Shown piece by piece: positions 18,044 to 26,433 of a DNA stretch of 64,000 nucleotides. A program made the position numbers and the translations under genes. The notes below the pieces were generated by a model that had not been told where the DNA came from, did not search any database, and saw only the letters and a list, made by a program, of their open reading frames with translations. The stretch comes from Vibrio sp. NTOU-M3 (GTDB lineage: Bacteria; Pseudomonadota; Gammaproteobacteria; Enterobacterales; Vibrionaceae), in the NCBI RefSeq assembly GCF_040869035.1, contig NZ_CP162100.1:1302001-1366000 (forward strand), written 5' to 3'. Each line of letters opens with the position of its first letter. Position 1 is the first letter of the stretch.

Positions 18044-20092
18044 ATGATTTCGCAGCACTTGACGCAAATTCAATCTGCTGTTGTCGATGAAGTCTCATTG
18101 CAACAAATCACGTTGATTCCAAGAGATCAATGGCATCAGAATGTCCAGCAATGGCAACGAGAATTTTCTCGTTCTTTCGGCTGGCGTGATATTCCGCTAT
18201 CCGAAGCAGAACAAGATGGACAAGTGATTCACTGCTATTTGCAGCGAGTCCTGACATTGGCGTGTGAATACCACAGCTCACAATCACCATTGGCCGCAGA
18301 ATACGCACTTCAAGCCTTAGACTATTGGTATGAAGTCAATCCACAGAACTGGAACTGGTGGTGGAACCAAATTGGCAGGCAACGTCTGCTTGGCCCAATT
18401 GCATTGATGCTAGCCCCCATTTTACCGGACGATCTCAAAGCTCAAATGAAAGCAGACTTGCCAGATGAGGCGACGATGACGGGGGCAAATAAAGCGGATT
18501 TGGCGCACGGCATGGCCTTTGGTGCGTTGTTGACCGGCAATGAAGCCACCTTTGAAGCGGCAATGAATGCCATTTGTGAAACCATTGAGGTGACAGAAGG
18601 AGAAGGCATTCAGGCTGATTACTCCTATCAGCAACATGGGCCACAGTTACAAAATGGGGGCTATGGCGAGTCATTTATTAATGTTGCTTTGCCTTGGGCG
18701 TATGTGACAAGCAATACCCCGTTTAGTTTTCCACTTAAGCTACAACGATTACTCGGCGAGTATTATTTACGTGGTACGGTGTGGATGACGCGTAATGGCT
18801 ATTGGGATTACAACGTGTGTGGCCGAGCGATTGCAAAGCCAGATCTAGAAAAGCCGTTTGGCCGCCAAATATTATGTGCGCAAGCCAGAATGCTACGCGC
18901 CTTATTTCCCCAGTATTCCTATTTTCTTGAGAGTTATATTGGGCACCTCAACGGAGAAACCTATCCCTTTGCGGGCTTTAAGCACTTTTGGTGTTCTGAT
19001 TACGCTGTTTCAGCCAACAGTAAATATGCGGTAACGGTGAAAGGCAACTCGCAACGTACCAACCCAATCGAAACAGGTAATCAGGAAAACTTACTTGGTT
19101 TTTGGCTTGGCTTTGGCAGCATGAATATTGGTGCCACGGGATTGGAATATCGTGACATTTTCCCATATTGGGATTGGCGTCGCGTGCCTGGAGTCACTAA
19201 TCCTCAAGTCGCGATGCCCGCTCATGAGTGGGGTCGGGTCGAACAACAAACGCATTGGACGGGTGGCGTGTCAAATGGTCGTTGGGGCATTTTTACATTT
19301 GAGCTTGATGTGCAAGAGACCCAAGGGCTGAAATCTTGGTTTTTCTTTGATGACATGGTCATTGCATTGGGTGCAGGGATTTGTTCTAGCCATGAAGAAG
19401 AGATTCGAACCACCATCAACCAATGCCACTTTGAACAAACGTTATGGCGTGATGGTGTATCTGATGCAGGGGCAATTAAAGGCGATGCTCGTGACTGGGT
19501 TCATCATGGAAAAATCGGTTATGTGCTGCACGGCGGCGTAGCGCAACTCAAATGTGAAGAGCGTGGGTCTAACTGGTATCGTATTAATCACCATTTAAGT
19601 GAAGAACCCGTCAGTGGCGAGGTGTTTGAGTTGACCATTTCTCATGGAATAAAACCCAATAACGCCAGTTACCAATACACGATATTGCCGGGAGCGACCG
19701 CCAGCGATACACAAGCGTACGCTAACGCACCTCAAGCAAACATCATTGCTAATCAGCGTGATGTTCAGGCGGTGCAACACCATGAGCGGATCGGGTGCGT
19801 CTTTTATCGTCCGACCTCGCTGGATTTGGGCAATGGTCTTGAAATCACCGTGGACGAACCCTGTGTACTTGCCTGTGAAGCAGAACCTCATGGTTACAGT
19901 GTGTCCGTTGCGACACCGGGCCGCGCAACCGTGGTTGAGATTATCTTCAGTCAAGAAGGGCATCAATACCCACTTACCGTCGAAACGCACGCAGGCAATG
20001 GTCGACTGGGCGAAAGTGGTTTTTACTCTATTTACACCAACAATATCGATCATGGAGAGTTAAGGAGAGAACATGACCTTTGCAATGGATAA
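18044..20092 (+). CDS. Cytoplasmic PL8 chondroitin/hyaluronan lyase
   Basis: A 682-residue polysaccharide lyase of family 8, which eliminates hexosaminyl-beta-1,4-uronate bonds and leaves unsaturated disaccharides. The alpha-toroid is N-terminal (WNWWWNQIGRQRLLGPIALML) and carries the Asn of TGANKADLAHG, catalytic H198 in YSYQQHGPQL and Y207 in GGYGESF. The beta-sandwich domains follow (NPIETGNQENLLGFWLGFGS, SHGIKPNNASYQYTILPG). The N-terminus has no signal peptide, unlike the paralogue at 20707, so it should act on imported oligosaccharides. Its last 20 bases overlap kdgF. Confidence 0.93.
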   Translation: MISQHLTQIQSAVVDEVSLQQITLIPRDQWHQNVQQWQREFSRSFGWRDIPLSEAEQDGQVIHCYLQRVLTLACEYHSSQSPLAAEYALQALDYWYEVNPQNWNWWWNQIGRQRLLGPIALMLAPILPDDLKAQMKADLPDEATMTGANKADLAHGMAFGALLTGNEATFEAAMNAICETIEVTEGEGIQADYSYQQHGPQLQNGGYGESFINVALPWAYVTSNTPFSFPLKLQRLLGEYYLRGTVWMTRNGYWDYNVCGRAIAKPDLEKPFGRQILCAQARMLRALFPQYSYFLESYIGHLNGETYPFAGFKHFWCSDYAVSANSKYAVTVKGNSQRTNPIETGNQENLLGFWLGFGSMNIGATGLEYRDIFPYWDWRRVPGVTNPQVAMPAHEWGRVEQQTHWTGGVSNGRWGIFTFELDVQETQGLKSWFFFDDMVIALGAGICSSHEEEIRTTINQCHFEQTLWRDGVSDAGAIKGDARDWVHHGKIGYVLHGGVAQLKCEERGSNWYRINHHLSEEPVSGEVFELTISHGIKPNNASYQYTILPGATASDTQAYANAPQANIIANQRDVQAVQHHERIGCVFYRPTSLDLGNGLEITVDEPCVLACEAEPHGYSVSVATPGRATVVEIIFSQEGHQYPLTVETHAGNGRLGESGFYSIYTNNIDHGELRREHDLCNG

Positions 20093-20417
20093 CCAACAGA
20101 CATGGGAGCAAGTTGAGCCGGGTATTGAGCGGAGTATGGTGAACTGGAATGATGACATCATGGCGGTCAAAGTTCGTTTTACCAAAGGGGCGGTAGGAGT
20201 GCCTCATAGTCATGTTGCTCATGATCAGCTGAGTTATGTTTTAGCCGGTAGCTTTGAAGTCATCTTAGGCGAAGAAACGCGTACCTTAAGCGTAGGAGAC
20301 TCCTTCCTTGCGCAGAAAAATTGTCAGCATGGCGTTGTTGCGTTAGAAGATGGAGCCATCTTACTGGACGTTTTTACGCCAATGAGAGCCGATTTTGTTT
20401 ATTCGGCGAACAATTAG
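20073..20417 (+). CDS. kdgF: KdgF-type cupin, unsaturated monouronate ring opening
   Basis: A small cupin of 114 residues. It matches KdgF, which converts 4,5-unsaturated monouronates to linear 5-keto-4-deoxyuronate, feeding KduI. Metal-ligand residues are in VPHSHVAHDQLSYVLAGSFEV (two His and Gln in order) and in KNCQHGVVALEDGAILLDVF (His). The start has AAGGAG and lies inside the end of the PL8 gene, a 20-base overlap that implies translational coupling. It is the link between GH88 and KduI. Confidence 0.9.
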   Translation: MTFAMDNQQTWEQVEPGIERSMVNWNDDIMAVKVRFTKGAVGVPHSHVAHDQLSYVLAGSFEVILGEETRTLSVGDSFLAQKNCQHGVVALEDGAILLDVFTPMRADFVYSANN

Positions 20418-20453
20418 GAATATCAAACAGCAAGCTGTGAGGTTTGCCTAAAG

Positions 20454-20494
20454 CTCATGGTGTCGGATGTGTTGCGTATACCTGACACCATGAG
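20454..20494. repeat. 11-bp perfect inverted repeat after kdgF
   Basis: CTCATGGTGTC and its exact complement GACACCATGAG are separated by 19 bases. No T run follows, so it is not a standard terminator. The rest of the gap (20418-20706) holds the KdgR box and the promoter of the secreted PL8 gene. Confidence 0.6.
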
Positions 20495-20608
20495 TGCTTA
20501 TCAGATAGATTTAACTTTTGTATTTGTAGGGTTTTTATAACCATCTAGTTTCTTAGCATAAAGAAAAATATCGCCAAGACTGGGCTTGAAATCATATTTT
20601 TACAAAAC

Positions 20609-20623
20609 TGAAATGCAATTTCA
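20609..20623. promoter_or_regulatory. KdgR-like operator ahead of secreted PL8
   Basis: TGAAATGCAATTTCA has perfect half-site symmetry (TGAAA/TTTCA), 83 bases before the start codon. A weaker look-alike lies at 20586. Confidence 0.76.
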
Positions 20624-20706
20624 TTTTATTGATCGTAGTGTAATGAGTGTGTTTTAAGCAAAACACATCGCTGTACCCCTAAAACACCTTACGAGAGAAA
20701 AATAAG

Positions 20707-23277
20707 ATGAAATTTAAAATCACTCCAAAAAGTTGGGTGCTCCCAGCACTATTAATATGTCAGCCAGCACTGGCCACAGAGCTTACGACATTATCGCAAC
20801 GTGTTGCGCCGGATTTTGCTGAATCCATGTCAAATAAGTTAACCAGCAAAGGTGAAAACATAGACCAACTTGCAGCGCAATATGTGGCTTCACAGCAAGC
20901 CAATGGCAGTTGGGCGGACATTGACTACAGTCTGATCCCAACACAAGAAGCGCCAGTTCGCGCTCACTTAGACCGTATCCATATCCTTTCTTCCGCTGCA
21001 TTTCTTAATAACGATGTGAATGCTGCTCAAGCCGCTATTTCAGCCCTTTATTATTGGTACTCTGCGGATCGAACCAATAAAAACTGGTGGTGGAATGAAA
21101 TAGGCAAGCAGCTACGCTTAGGTCCCTCTGCGTTAATGTTGGGTGATCAACTGCCAACGGATTTGAACCGATTGATTGCGGCAGACATGCCATCAGAGCC
21201 TTATAAAACGGGTGCGAACAGAACGGACTTATCAAAAGGCGTCATATTTGGTGGTTTATTGAATCAGGATGCTTTGCAAGTCGAAAGAGGTTTGAATGGC
21301 ATTGAAGAAACCATCGTGGTGACTGAAGACGAAGGTGTTCAGTCGGATTACTCTTTCCAGCAGCATGGCCCGCAATTGTATATTGGTGGCTATGGTGAAG
21401 TGTTCTTTGGCGCAGCCTCCTATTGGGCGTACCAAGTGCGTGATCTACAGTGGAAGTTTGCCGCGGACAAGATCGATGTACTGGTGAACTACTTTCTTGA
21501 AGGTGTTCGCTGGGCCAATAGCCATGGCACCCTTGATTACAACAGTCGAGGTCGTGGTATCAGTCGAGTCAGCACCATAGACCCGACTACCTTAATCAAG
21601 CAAAGTGATTACATTGCGGCACTAAAACCGACTCGCCAATCAGAAGCGCTCGCCTTTAAACAACACTTGCAAGGTATGAATTCAGGCCTTCAAGGTTACA
21701 AACAATTTTGGCGCTCTGACTATGCAGCGAAGGTGGGCGCAGACCACTTTATCGGCATTAAAATGAACTCCAACCGTATTGAGCCAACCGAAGCGGGGAA
21801 TGGTGAAAACTTGCTGGGCAACTGGCTTGGTTTTGGTAGCACTTTCATTATGCAACGTGGAGATGAATACCATAACCTCTTCCCAGTTTGGAACTGGGGT
21901 TTAGTACCGGGTGTCACGTCTCCTCAGTTTGCTACCAAGCCAGCGGATTGGGGTCGCATTGAAATGCAAACCTCGTTTGTTGGTGGCGTTTCGGACGGGC
22001 AGTATGGTGTTTCAGTGATGGACATGGACGCCTATTCGACTCAAGCGAAAAAGGCATGGTTTAGCTTTAAAGATGAATTGGTTGCCCTTGGGGCAGGGAT
22101 TAAATCTACCCGCTCGGAGTATGTGAACACGACCGTTAACCAAACGCGTTTAAATGGCCCGGTTACTGTGGATGGGCAAGTGTATCAAAAAGGCAACCGT
22201 CAACTGGTGGGGTCATCATGGGTACATCATGACGGTGTCGGTTATGTATTCCCTACATCTTGGTATGGTCATATGGAAAATGACACCAAGCAAGGTAATT
22301 GGCGTAGCATTAACAAGGGGCAGCCAGATGAGGTAGTCTCAGATGATGTGTTTATGTTGCGAATAGGGCACAGCTGGCAACCGACTAACGCATCCTATCA
22401 GTACATTGTGTTACCGGAAAAAAGTGCCAGTGATACTCAAGCTTACGCGGCTAACCGACCAGTGACAGTCTTAAGTAATACCAGTTTGTTACAAGCGGTC
22501 ACGCATACATCGCTTAACATCACGGGCATTGTATTCCACAAAGCAGGAAGCCTTGTGCTGAGTAGTGGTAAAGAAATTACTGTGGATAAACCAAGTGTCG
22601 TTCTTGTTAATGAATCCAAACCTGAGCCAGAAATTACTCTTTCGACACCGGGGTTAGGAACCTTGGTTAAGGTGACGTTAACCGATAACGGTCAAACTCA
22701 AACTACAACGGTAGCAACATCTGCTGAAAAACGCTGGTTAGGTAAAAGTGTGCCTGTGGATTTCTCATCACCAGCTTTACCTTCGCAGAAGCAAACCATC
22801 ACAACCAAGTTTGATGCGTTTGTTCGCGACGGAAAGTACGTCGGGCAAAGTTATGGCAATAATAGCTATTTGGTCGTGAAAAAAGACGGTGTGGGTTACA
22901 GCCGCAAAACAGTGTTGCAGTTTGATCTTGCTGGATTAGATGTGACCAGTACATCCAAAGCGACATTGCGCTTGCATGTGCGCAACGTGAACACGGACCC
23001 AAGTCGTGATATTACTGTCTCTCGTCTGTCGAATACTGATTGGCAGGAGAGTAATATTTCTTGGAACACCTTACCTGCTGTAAATAAAACGGGCGCAACT
23101 GTGACAGTTACACCGAACCAAATAGGCTCATGGTTAGAAGTCGATGTGAGCGAGCTCATTACCACAGGTAGTCTTGGCTTAGTGTTAGAAAATAAAGGTT
23201 CAGCAAGCAGTAAATCTGATGTGAGTTTCTCGAGTCGCGAAAGTGGCAATGGACCTCAGCTTATCATCACACCATAA
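20707..23277 (+). CDS. Secreted PL8 lyase with C-terminal DNRLRE domain
   Basis: An 856-residue extracellular lyase that starts breakdown of chondroitin sulfate or hyaluronan. Residues 1-23 are a signal peptide (LLICQPALATE at the cut). The PL8 catalytic domain follows: Asn in TGANRTDLSKG, H220 in YSFQQHGPQLYIGG, Y229 in GGYGEVF, then NRIEPTEAGNGENLLGNWLGFGS. Two beta-sandwich domains run to about residue 690. From about 700 to 856 there is a DNRLRE-type beta domain (KTVLQFDLAGLD, TLRLHVRNV, ISWNTLPAV, PQLIITP), known from many marine polysaccharide enzymes and likely a binding or anchoring module. The cytoplasmic PL8 lacks it. It is a single-gene unit with its own KdgR box. Confidence 0.95.
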   Translation: MKFKITPKSWVLPALLICQPALATELTTLSQRVAPDFAESMSNKLTSKGENIDQLAAQYVASQQANGSWADIDYSLIPTQEAPVRAHLDRIHILSSAAFLNNDVNAAQAAISALYYWYSADRTNKNWWWNEIGKQLRLGPSALMLGDQLPTDLNRLIAADMPSEPYKTGANRTDLSKGVIFGGLLNQDALQVERGLNGIEETIVVTEDEGVQSDYSFQQHGPQLYIGGYGEVFFGAASYWAYQVRDLQWKFAADKIDVLVNYFLEGVRWANSHGTLDYNSRGRGISRVSTIDPTTLIKQSDYIAALKPTRQSEALAFKQHLQGMNSGLQGYKQFWRSDYAAKVGADHFIGIKMNSNRIEPTEAGNGENLLGNWLGFGSTFIMQRGDEYHNLFPVWNWGLVPGVTSPQFATKPADWGRIEMQTSFVGGVSDGQYGVSVMDMDAYSTQAKKAWFSFKDELVALGAGIKSTRSEYVNTTVNQTRLNGPVTVDGQVYQKGNRQLVGSSWVHHDGVGYVFPTSWYGHMENDTKQGNWRSINKGQPDEVVSDDVFMLRIGHSWQPTNASYQYIVLPEKSASDTQAYAANRPVTVLSNTSLLQAVTHTSLNITGIVFHKAGSLVLSSGKEITVDKPSVVLVNESKPEPEITLSTPGLGTLVKVTLTDNGQTQTTTVATSAEKRWLGKSVPVDFSSPALPSQKQTITTKFDAFVRDGKYVGQSYGNNSYLVVKKDGVGYSRKTVLQFDLAGLDVTSTSKATLRLHVRNVNTDPSRDITVSRLSNTDWQESNISWNTLPAVNKTGATVTVTPNQIGSWLEVDVSELITTGSLGLVLENKGSASSKSDVSFSSRESGNGPQLIITP

Positions 23278-23282
23278 AAATA

Positions 23283-23310
23283 AAGCCCAGCAGAAATGCT
23301 GGGCCTTTTT
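23283..23310. terminator. Shared terminator, secreted PL8 / sulfatase
   Basis: AAAGCCCAGCA / TGCTGGGCCTTTTT stem-loop in the 46-base gap between two convergent genes. Confidence 0.9.
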
Positions 23311-23323
23311 GTATTCAGGTGTT

Positions 23324-24790
23324 TTAACGTGTTTGCTTGCTGGTAATGACATCTTGCAGTTTTTCATGCAGTTCAACCACTTTCTCTGGCATCTCTTTGG
23401 CTAAGTTAACCACTTGGCCCACGTCATCGTGCAGATCAAACAACTGAGGTTTTGGTATGTTGCCTTTTTCGTTGCCCGTATATTGGCAGACAAAGTCATC
23501 ATCATGCGGTGGAATGTAAGCAAAACGCTGATCGCGAAAAACCTTTTTGTATTGCATGCCTTCCAACACCATGCTATCGCGGCCATGGGCATCTTTTCCT
23601 GTGAGCGCATCGAGCAATGGCAGGCTGTCTGGCGCTTCATCTTCACCAAGTGAATAACCGGTAAGCTGAGCAAAACAGTGGTACAAATCGACATGGTTAA
23701 ACAGAGCGTTGCTTTCTCCTGAGCCAGCACCATTTGGCCAGCGAACAATAAATGGAACTCGCGTGCCTCCTTCAAATAAGCTGTATTTACCGCCGCGGAG
23801 TGGCCCCGCCATTTGATGTTCACCATTCTGCTCTACAGCCAGATCCTTGTAGCCATCATTCAGTACAGGGCCATTATCACTTGAGAAAATAACGATGGTA
23901 TCGTCTGAAAGGTTAAGCTCATCAAGCTTGTCGAGTACTTGGCCAATGCACCAATCCATTTCCACAATCACATCACCACGAACACCATGCGGGGTAACGC
24001 CACGAAAACGTGGGTTAGGGATGCGCGGAACATGAGGTTGATGCAAAGCGTAATAGAGGAAGAATGGCTTGTCTTGGTTTTGTTCGATGAAATCGATGGC
24101 TTTGTTGGAAAAGACTTCGCCCATGGTCTCATCATCCCAAATGGCAGCTTGCCCACCACGCATATGGCCAATGCGGCTAACGCCATTGATAATGGTGCCA
24201 TCGTGACCGTGATCGTACATGACATCAAGCAACTCAGGATTGTGCCTACCGGTAGGGACGCCCTCAAAAGCTTGGTCCCAATCATAGGTGACGTCAATTG
24301 GGTCATTCGGGTCTAAGTTTTCCACATGACGATTGTCGATATACACGCACGGGACGCGATCGTTTGTCGCCGCCATGATAAAGGAATCATCAAAACCAAC
24401 ATCGTTCGGCGTACCATGAATTTCTTGGTTGAAATCCAAATCGCCGTTGCCCAATCCCAAATGCCATTTGCCGACAATCGCTGTGCGGTAGCCAACTTTT
24501 TGGAACATTTTAGGCATGGTTTCATCATGGATACCGATGATCTGTGGCGCATCTCCGGGTAATACAGCTGCATCTGGGTTCCGCCATGGATAAGACCCCG
24601 TCAATAAACTATAGCGAGAAGGGGTGCAGGTTGCTGCGGTGGCATAACCTTGGTGGAATTTGATGCCTTCCTCCGCCAGCTTGTCTAGATTTGGTGTTGG
24701 GATGTCATTGGCGCCATAACAACTTAAATCGCCAAAGCCCAAGTCATCGGCGTACATAATAATGACATTGGGGTGTTTATTCTCACTCAT
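23324..24790 (-). CDS. Cytoplasmic Cys-type sulfatase, GALNS/arylsulfatase-like
   Basis: A 488-residue family S1 sulfatase. Metal Asp pair in IIMYADDLGFGD, signature CTPSRYSLLTG with C55 as the formylglycine precursor, GKWHLG, and the second metal site FSSDNGP. The overall look is N-acetylgalactosamine-6-sulfatase/arylsulfatase A, so release of a GalNAc sulfate from chondroitin oligosaccharides is plausible, but position specificity cannot be read. No signal peptide. It follows the sulfatase at 24794 by 3 bases, with an AAGGA site overlapping that gene's stop region, so the two are co-transcribed. Confidence 0.9.
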   Translation of the reverse strand: MSENKHPNVIIMYADDLGFGDLSCYGANDIPTPNLDKLAEEGIKFHQGYATAATCTPSRYSLLTGSYPWRNPDAAVLPGDAPQIIGIHDETMPKMFQKVGYRTAIVGKWHLGLGNGDLDFNQEIHGTPNDVGFDDSFIMAATNDRVPCVYIDNRHVENLDPNDPIDVTYDWDQAFEGVPTGRHNPELLDVMYDHGHDGTIINGVSRIGHMRGGQAAIWDDETMGEVFSNKAIDFIEQNQDKPFFLYYALHQPHVPRIPNPRFRGVTPHGVRGDVIVEMDWCIGQVLDKLDELNLSDDTIVIFSSDNGPVLNDGYKDLAVEQNGEHQMAGPLRGGKYSLFEGGTRVPFIVRWPNGAGSGESNALFNHVDLYHCFAQLTGYSLGEDEAPDSLPLLDALTGKDAHGRDSMVLEGMQYKKVFRDQRFAYIPPHDDDFVCQYTGNEKGNIPKPQLFDLHDDVGQVVNLAKEMPEKVVELHEKLQDVITSKQTR

Positions 24791-24793
24791 TGA

Positions 24794-26278
24794 TTATCCT
24801 TTATTGCTAAACAGGTCATAGGGGAGTAGGTGCCCAAGCACTTGTTGGCTCGCCCATGGGTCTTCAGTTCGAACTAATTCTTCTGCCAAGGCTCTGAGCA
24901 AACGACGCACCGCAGGTGAGTCCGGCTGAAAAGGCAGATTATTCATTTGGTAGGGATCTTGCTGATCATCAAATAATAAGCTTCGGCTTAAATGGTAGTT
25001 ACCATCAATTTCGAGAGCCAAAGTATGGCTGGCCGTTTTTATGCCACGGCTAATTGGGAAGTAGTTAATTACCCTGCCATCTTGGTCGGTGGGACCATCC
25101 ACATTGCGTAGATACAAGGCGCAGTTAGGAAAACTAGTGAAATTCACCGGATCTAACAATGCGCTGGACAAATCTCTGCCATCGATATCATCAGGCCATG
25201 TCCCTTGTAATCCCATTGTTGCTAACAGGGTTGGCATAATGTCTGCGCTGCTAAGAAAAGCAGGATGATGTTTGCTTTCTTTTTGTTGTGCCGTTTTAAG
25301 CAAAAATGGGACGGAAAAGGCTTCGTTATAAATGCAGTTTTTGGCATCTTCCAAAGCGTGACTGCATAAGGTTTCACCATGATCACTAGTAAACACAATG
25401 ACAGTGTTATCCCATTCTCCGATTTCTTTTAATGCATCAACAATGCGGCCGAATTCTTTATCGACCCCCGTGACATTTGCAAAGTAGTAGGCGGCACTGT
25501 TTGCTTTGTCCATGCGCGCATCGGCATTGTCTCGCACCAATAGCTGCTCGGCATCACGGTGTTGGTAGTGTTGCCAGTCTTCCTCTCGGCAATCTTGCAA
25601 GCTGGAATATGGGCTGTGCGGCGGGTTCATGGAAACAAATAGGGCAAAAGGTTTGTTGCTGTCGCGCTGATTTTGCTGATTCTGGAGGTAACTGATCGCT
25701 TTATCCGCTTCATGCTCCGCCGACCATTTTCTTGGTTCGTAACGGTTTCCTAAAGTGTCGTAGTAATGAGGGTTACAATGTTGGTCAAATGTACCGTAGC
25801 CATACCAATAGTGAATACCGTGCCTTCTTTGTGGCTCGGTGTAGGAGTCCCATGCCGGACGGTTTGGGTCGACATAACGCCCAGGATTGATTGGATCATT
25901 AGCCGTGGGCAAATCTAAATGCCATTTACCGATATAACCGACATCATACCCAGCTTGGGCCAGTGCATCGGTAAAGCAGAATGCCGTTTGTGGCAACTCA
26001 GATTGAACCCGTTGGGAGTTACAGTTTAAAGGAACGCCACTTTTAGCTGGGAATTGTCCGGTCATTAAACTTCCACGATGGGGACTGCACACAGGGCAGT
26101 TACTAACGGCATTTGGTAGTAAGGTGGCATGTTGAGCAAAAGCATCAAGATTTGGCGTGATAACAGGGTCACCTTTGCCCGCTAATAAGGTTTGGTGCTG
26201 TGCCTGTTGCCAGATCCCCAAAGACATTAAGCGAAATTGATCCGGAAATACGTACAACAAGTTGGGTTTCTTTTTCAT
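24794..26278 (-). CDS. Cytoplasmic Cys-type sulfatase (second)
   Basis: A 494-residue S1 sulfatase of a different subgroup. The opening is PNLLYVFPDQFRLMSLG, where the usual second Asp is changed as in the PDQ-type sulfatases. The signature is CSPHRGSLMTGQ with C64 for formylglycine, GKWHLDLP, and FTSDHGETL for the C-terminal metal site. No signal peptide, so it is cytoplasmic. It is the first gene of a two-gene minus-strand operon under the box at 26323. The exact sulfate ester it acts on is not predictable from the sequence. Confidence 0.9.
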   Translation of the reverse strand: MKKKPNLLYVFPDQFRLMSLGIWQQAQHQTLLAGKGDPVITPNLDAFAQHATLLPNAVSNCPVCSPHRGSLMTGQFPAKSGVPLNCNSQRVQSELPQTAFCFTDALAQAGYDVGYIGKWHLDLPTANDPINPGRYVDPNRPAWDSYTEPQRRHGIHYWYGYGTFDQHCNPHYYDTLGNRYEPRKWSAEHEADKAISYLQNQQNQRDSNKPFALFVSMNPPHSPYSSLQDCREEDWQHYQHRDAEQLLVRDNADARMDKANSAAYYFANVTGVDKEFGRIVDALKEIGEWDNTVIVFTSDHGETLCSHALEDAKNCIYNEAFSVPFLLKTAQQKESKHHPAFLSSADIMPTLLATMGLQGTWPDDIDGRDLSSALLDPVNFTSFPNCALYLRNVDGPTDQDGRVINYFPISRGIKTASHTLALEIDGNYHLSRSLLFDDQQDPYQMNNLPFQPDSPAVRRLLRALAEELVRTEDPWASQQVLGHLLPYDLFSNKG

Positions 26279-26322
26279 TCAACGGAGCGCTCGTAATACA
26301 AATAATTTGAATGCCATTATAT

Positions 26323-26337
26323 TGAAATGGCATTTCA
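26323..26337. promoter_or_regulatory. KdgR-like operator, sulfatase side
   Basis: TGAAATGGCATTTCA is a fully symmetric site, 45 bases ahead of the minus-strand sulfatase start, in the divergent gap with the maturase gene. Confidence 0.78.
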
Positions 26338-26370
26338 AAAATGTGCTTTGTGTCAAGGTGTTTGAAAAAA

Positions 26371-26385
26371 TGAAAAGCTGTTTTA
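26371..26385. promoter_or_regulatory. KdgR-like operator, maturase side
   Basis: TGAAAAGCTGTTTTA, 49 bases ahead of the plus-strand sulfatase-maturase gene. Confidence 0.75.
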
Positions 26386-26433
26386 TTTAAATTGTATAAA
26401 ATTGAAATCGAACTATTAAGCCGGAACTAAGCG

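Noticed and set aside
19595..20053. 152-codon minus-strand open frame
   Set aside because: Antisense to the beta-sandwich part of PL8, without a ribosome site or known motif.
20586..20600. Second KdgR-like box ahead of the secreted PL8
   Set aside because: TGAAATCATATTTTT lacks the right-hand half-site.
7127..23277. Alginate or pectin utilisation system
   Set aside because: kdgF, kduI, kduD, kdgK and kdgR are shared with those systems, but the lyases are PL8 and there are three sulfatases with a maturase. No PL1, PL6, PL7, PL9 or PL17 gene is present.
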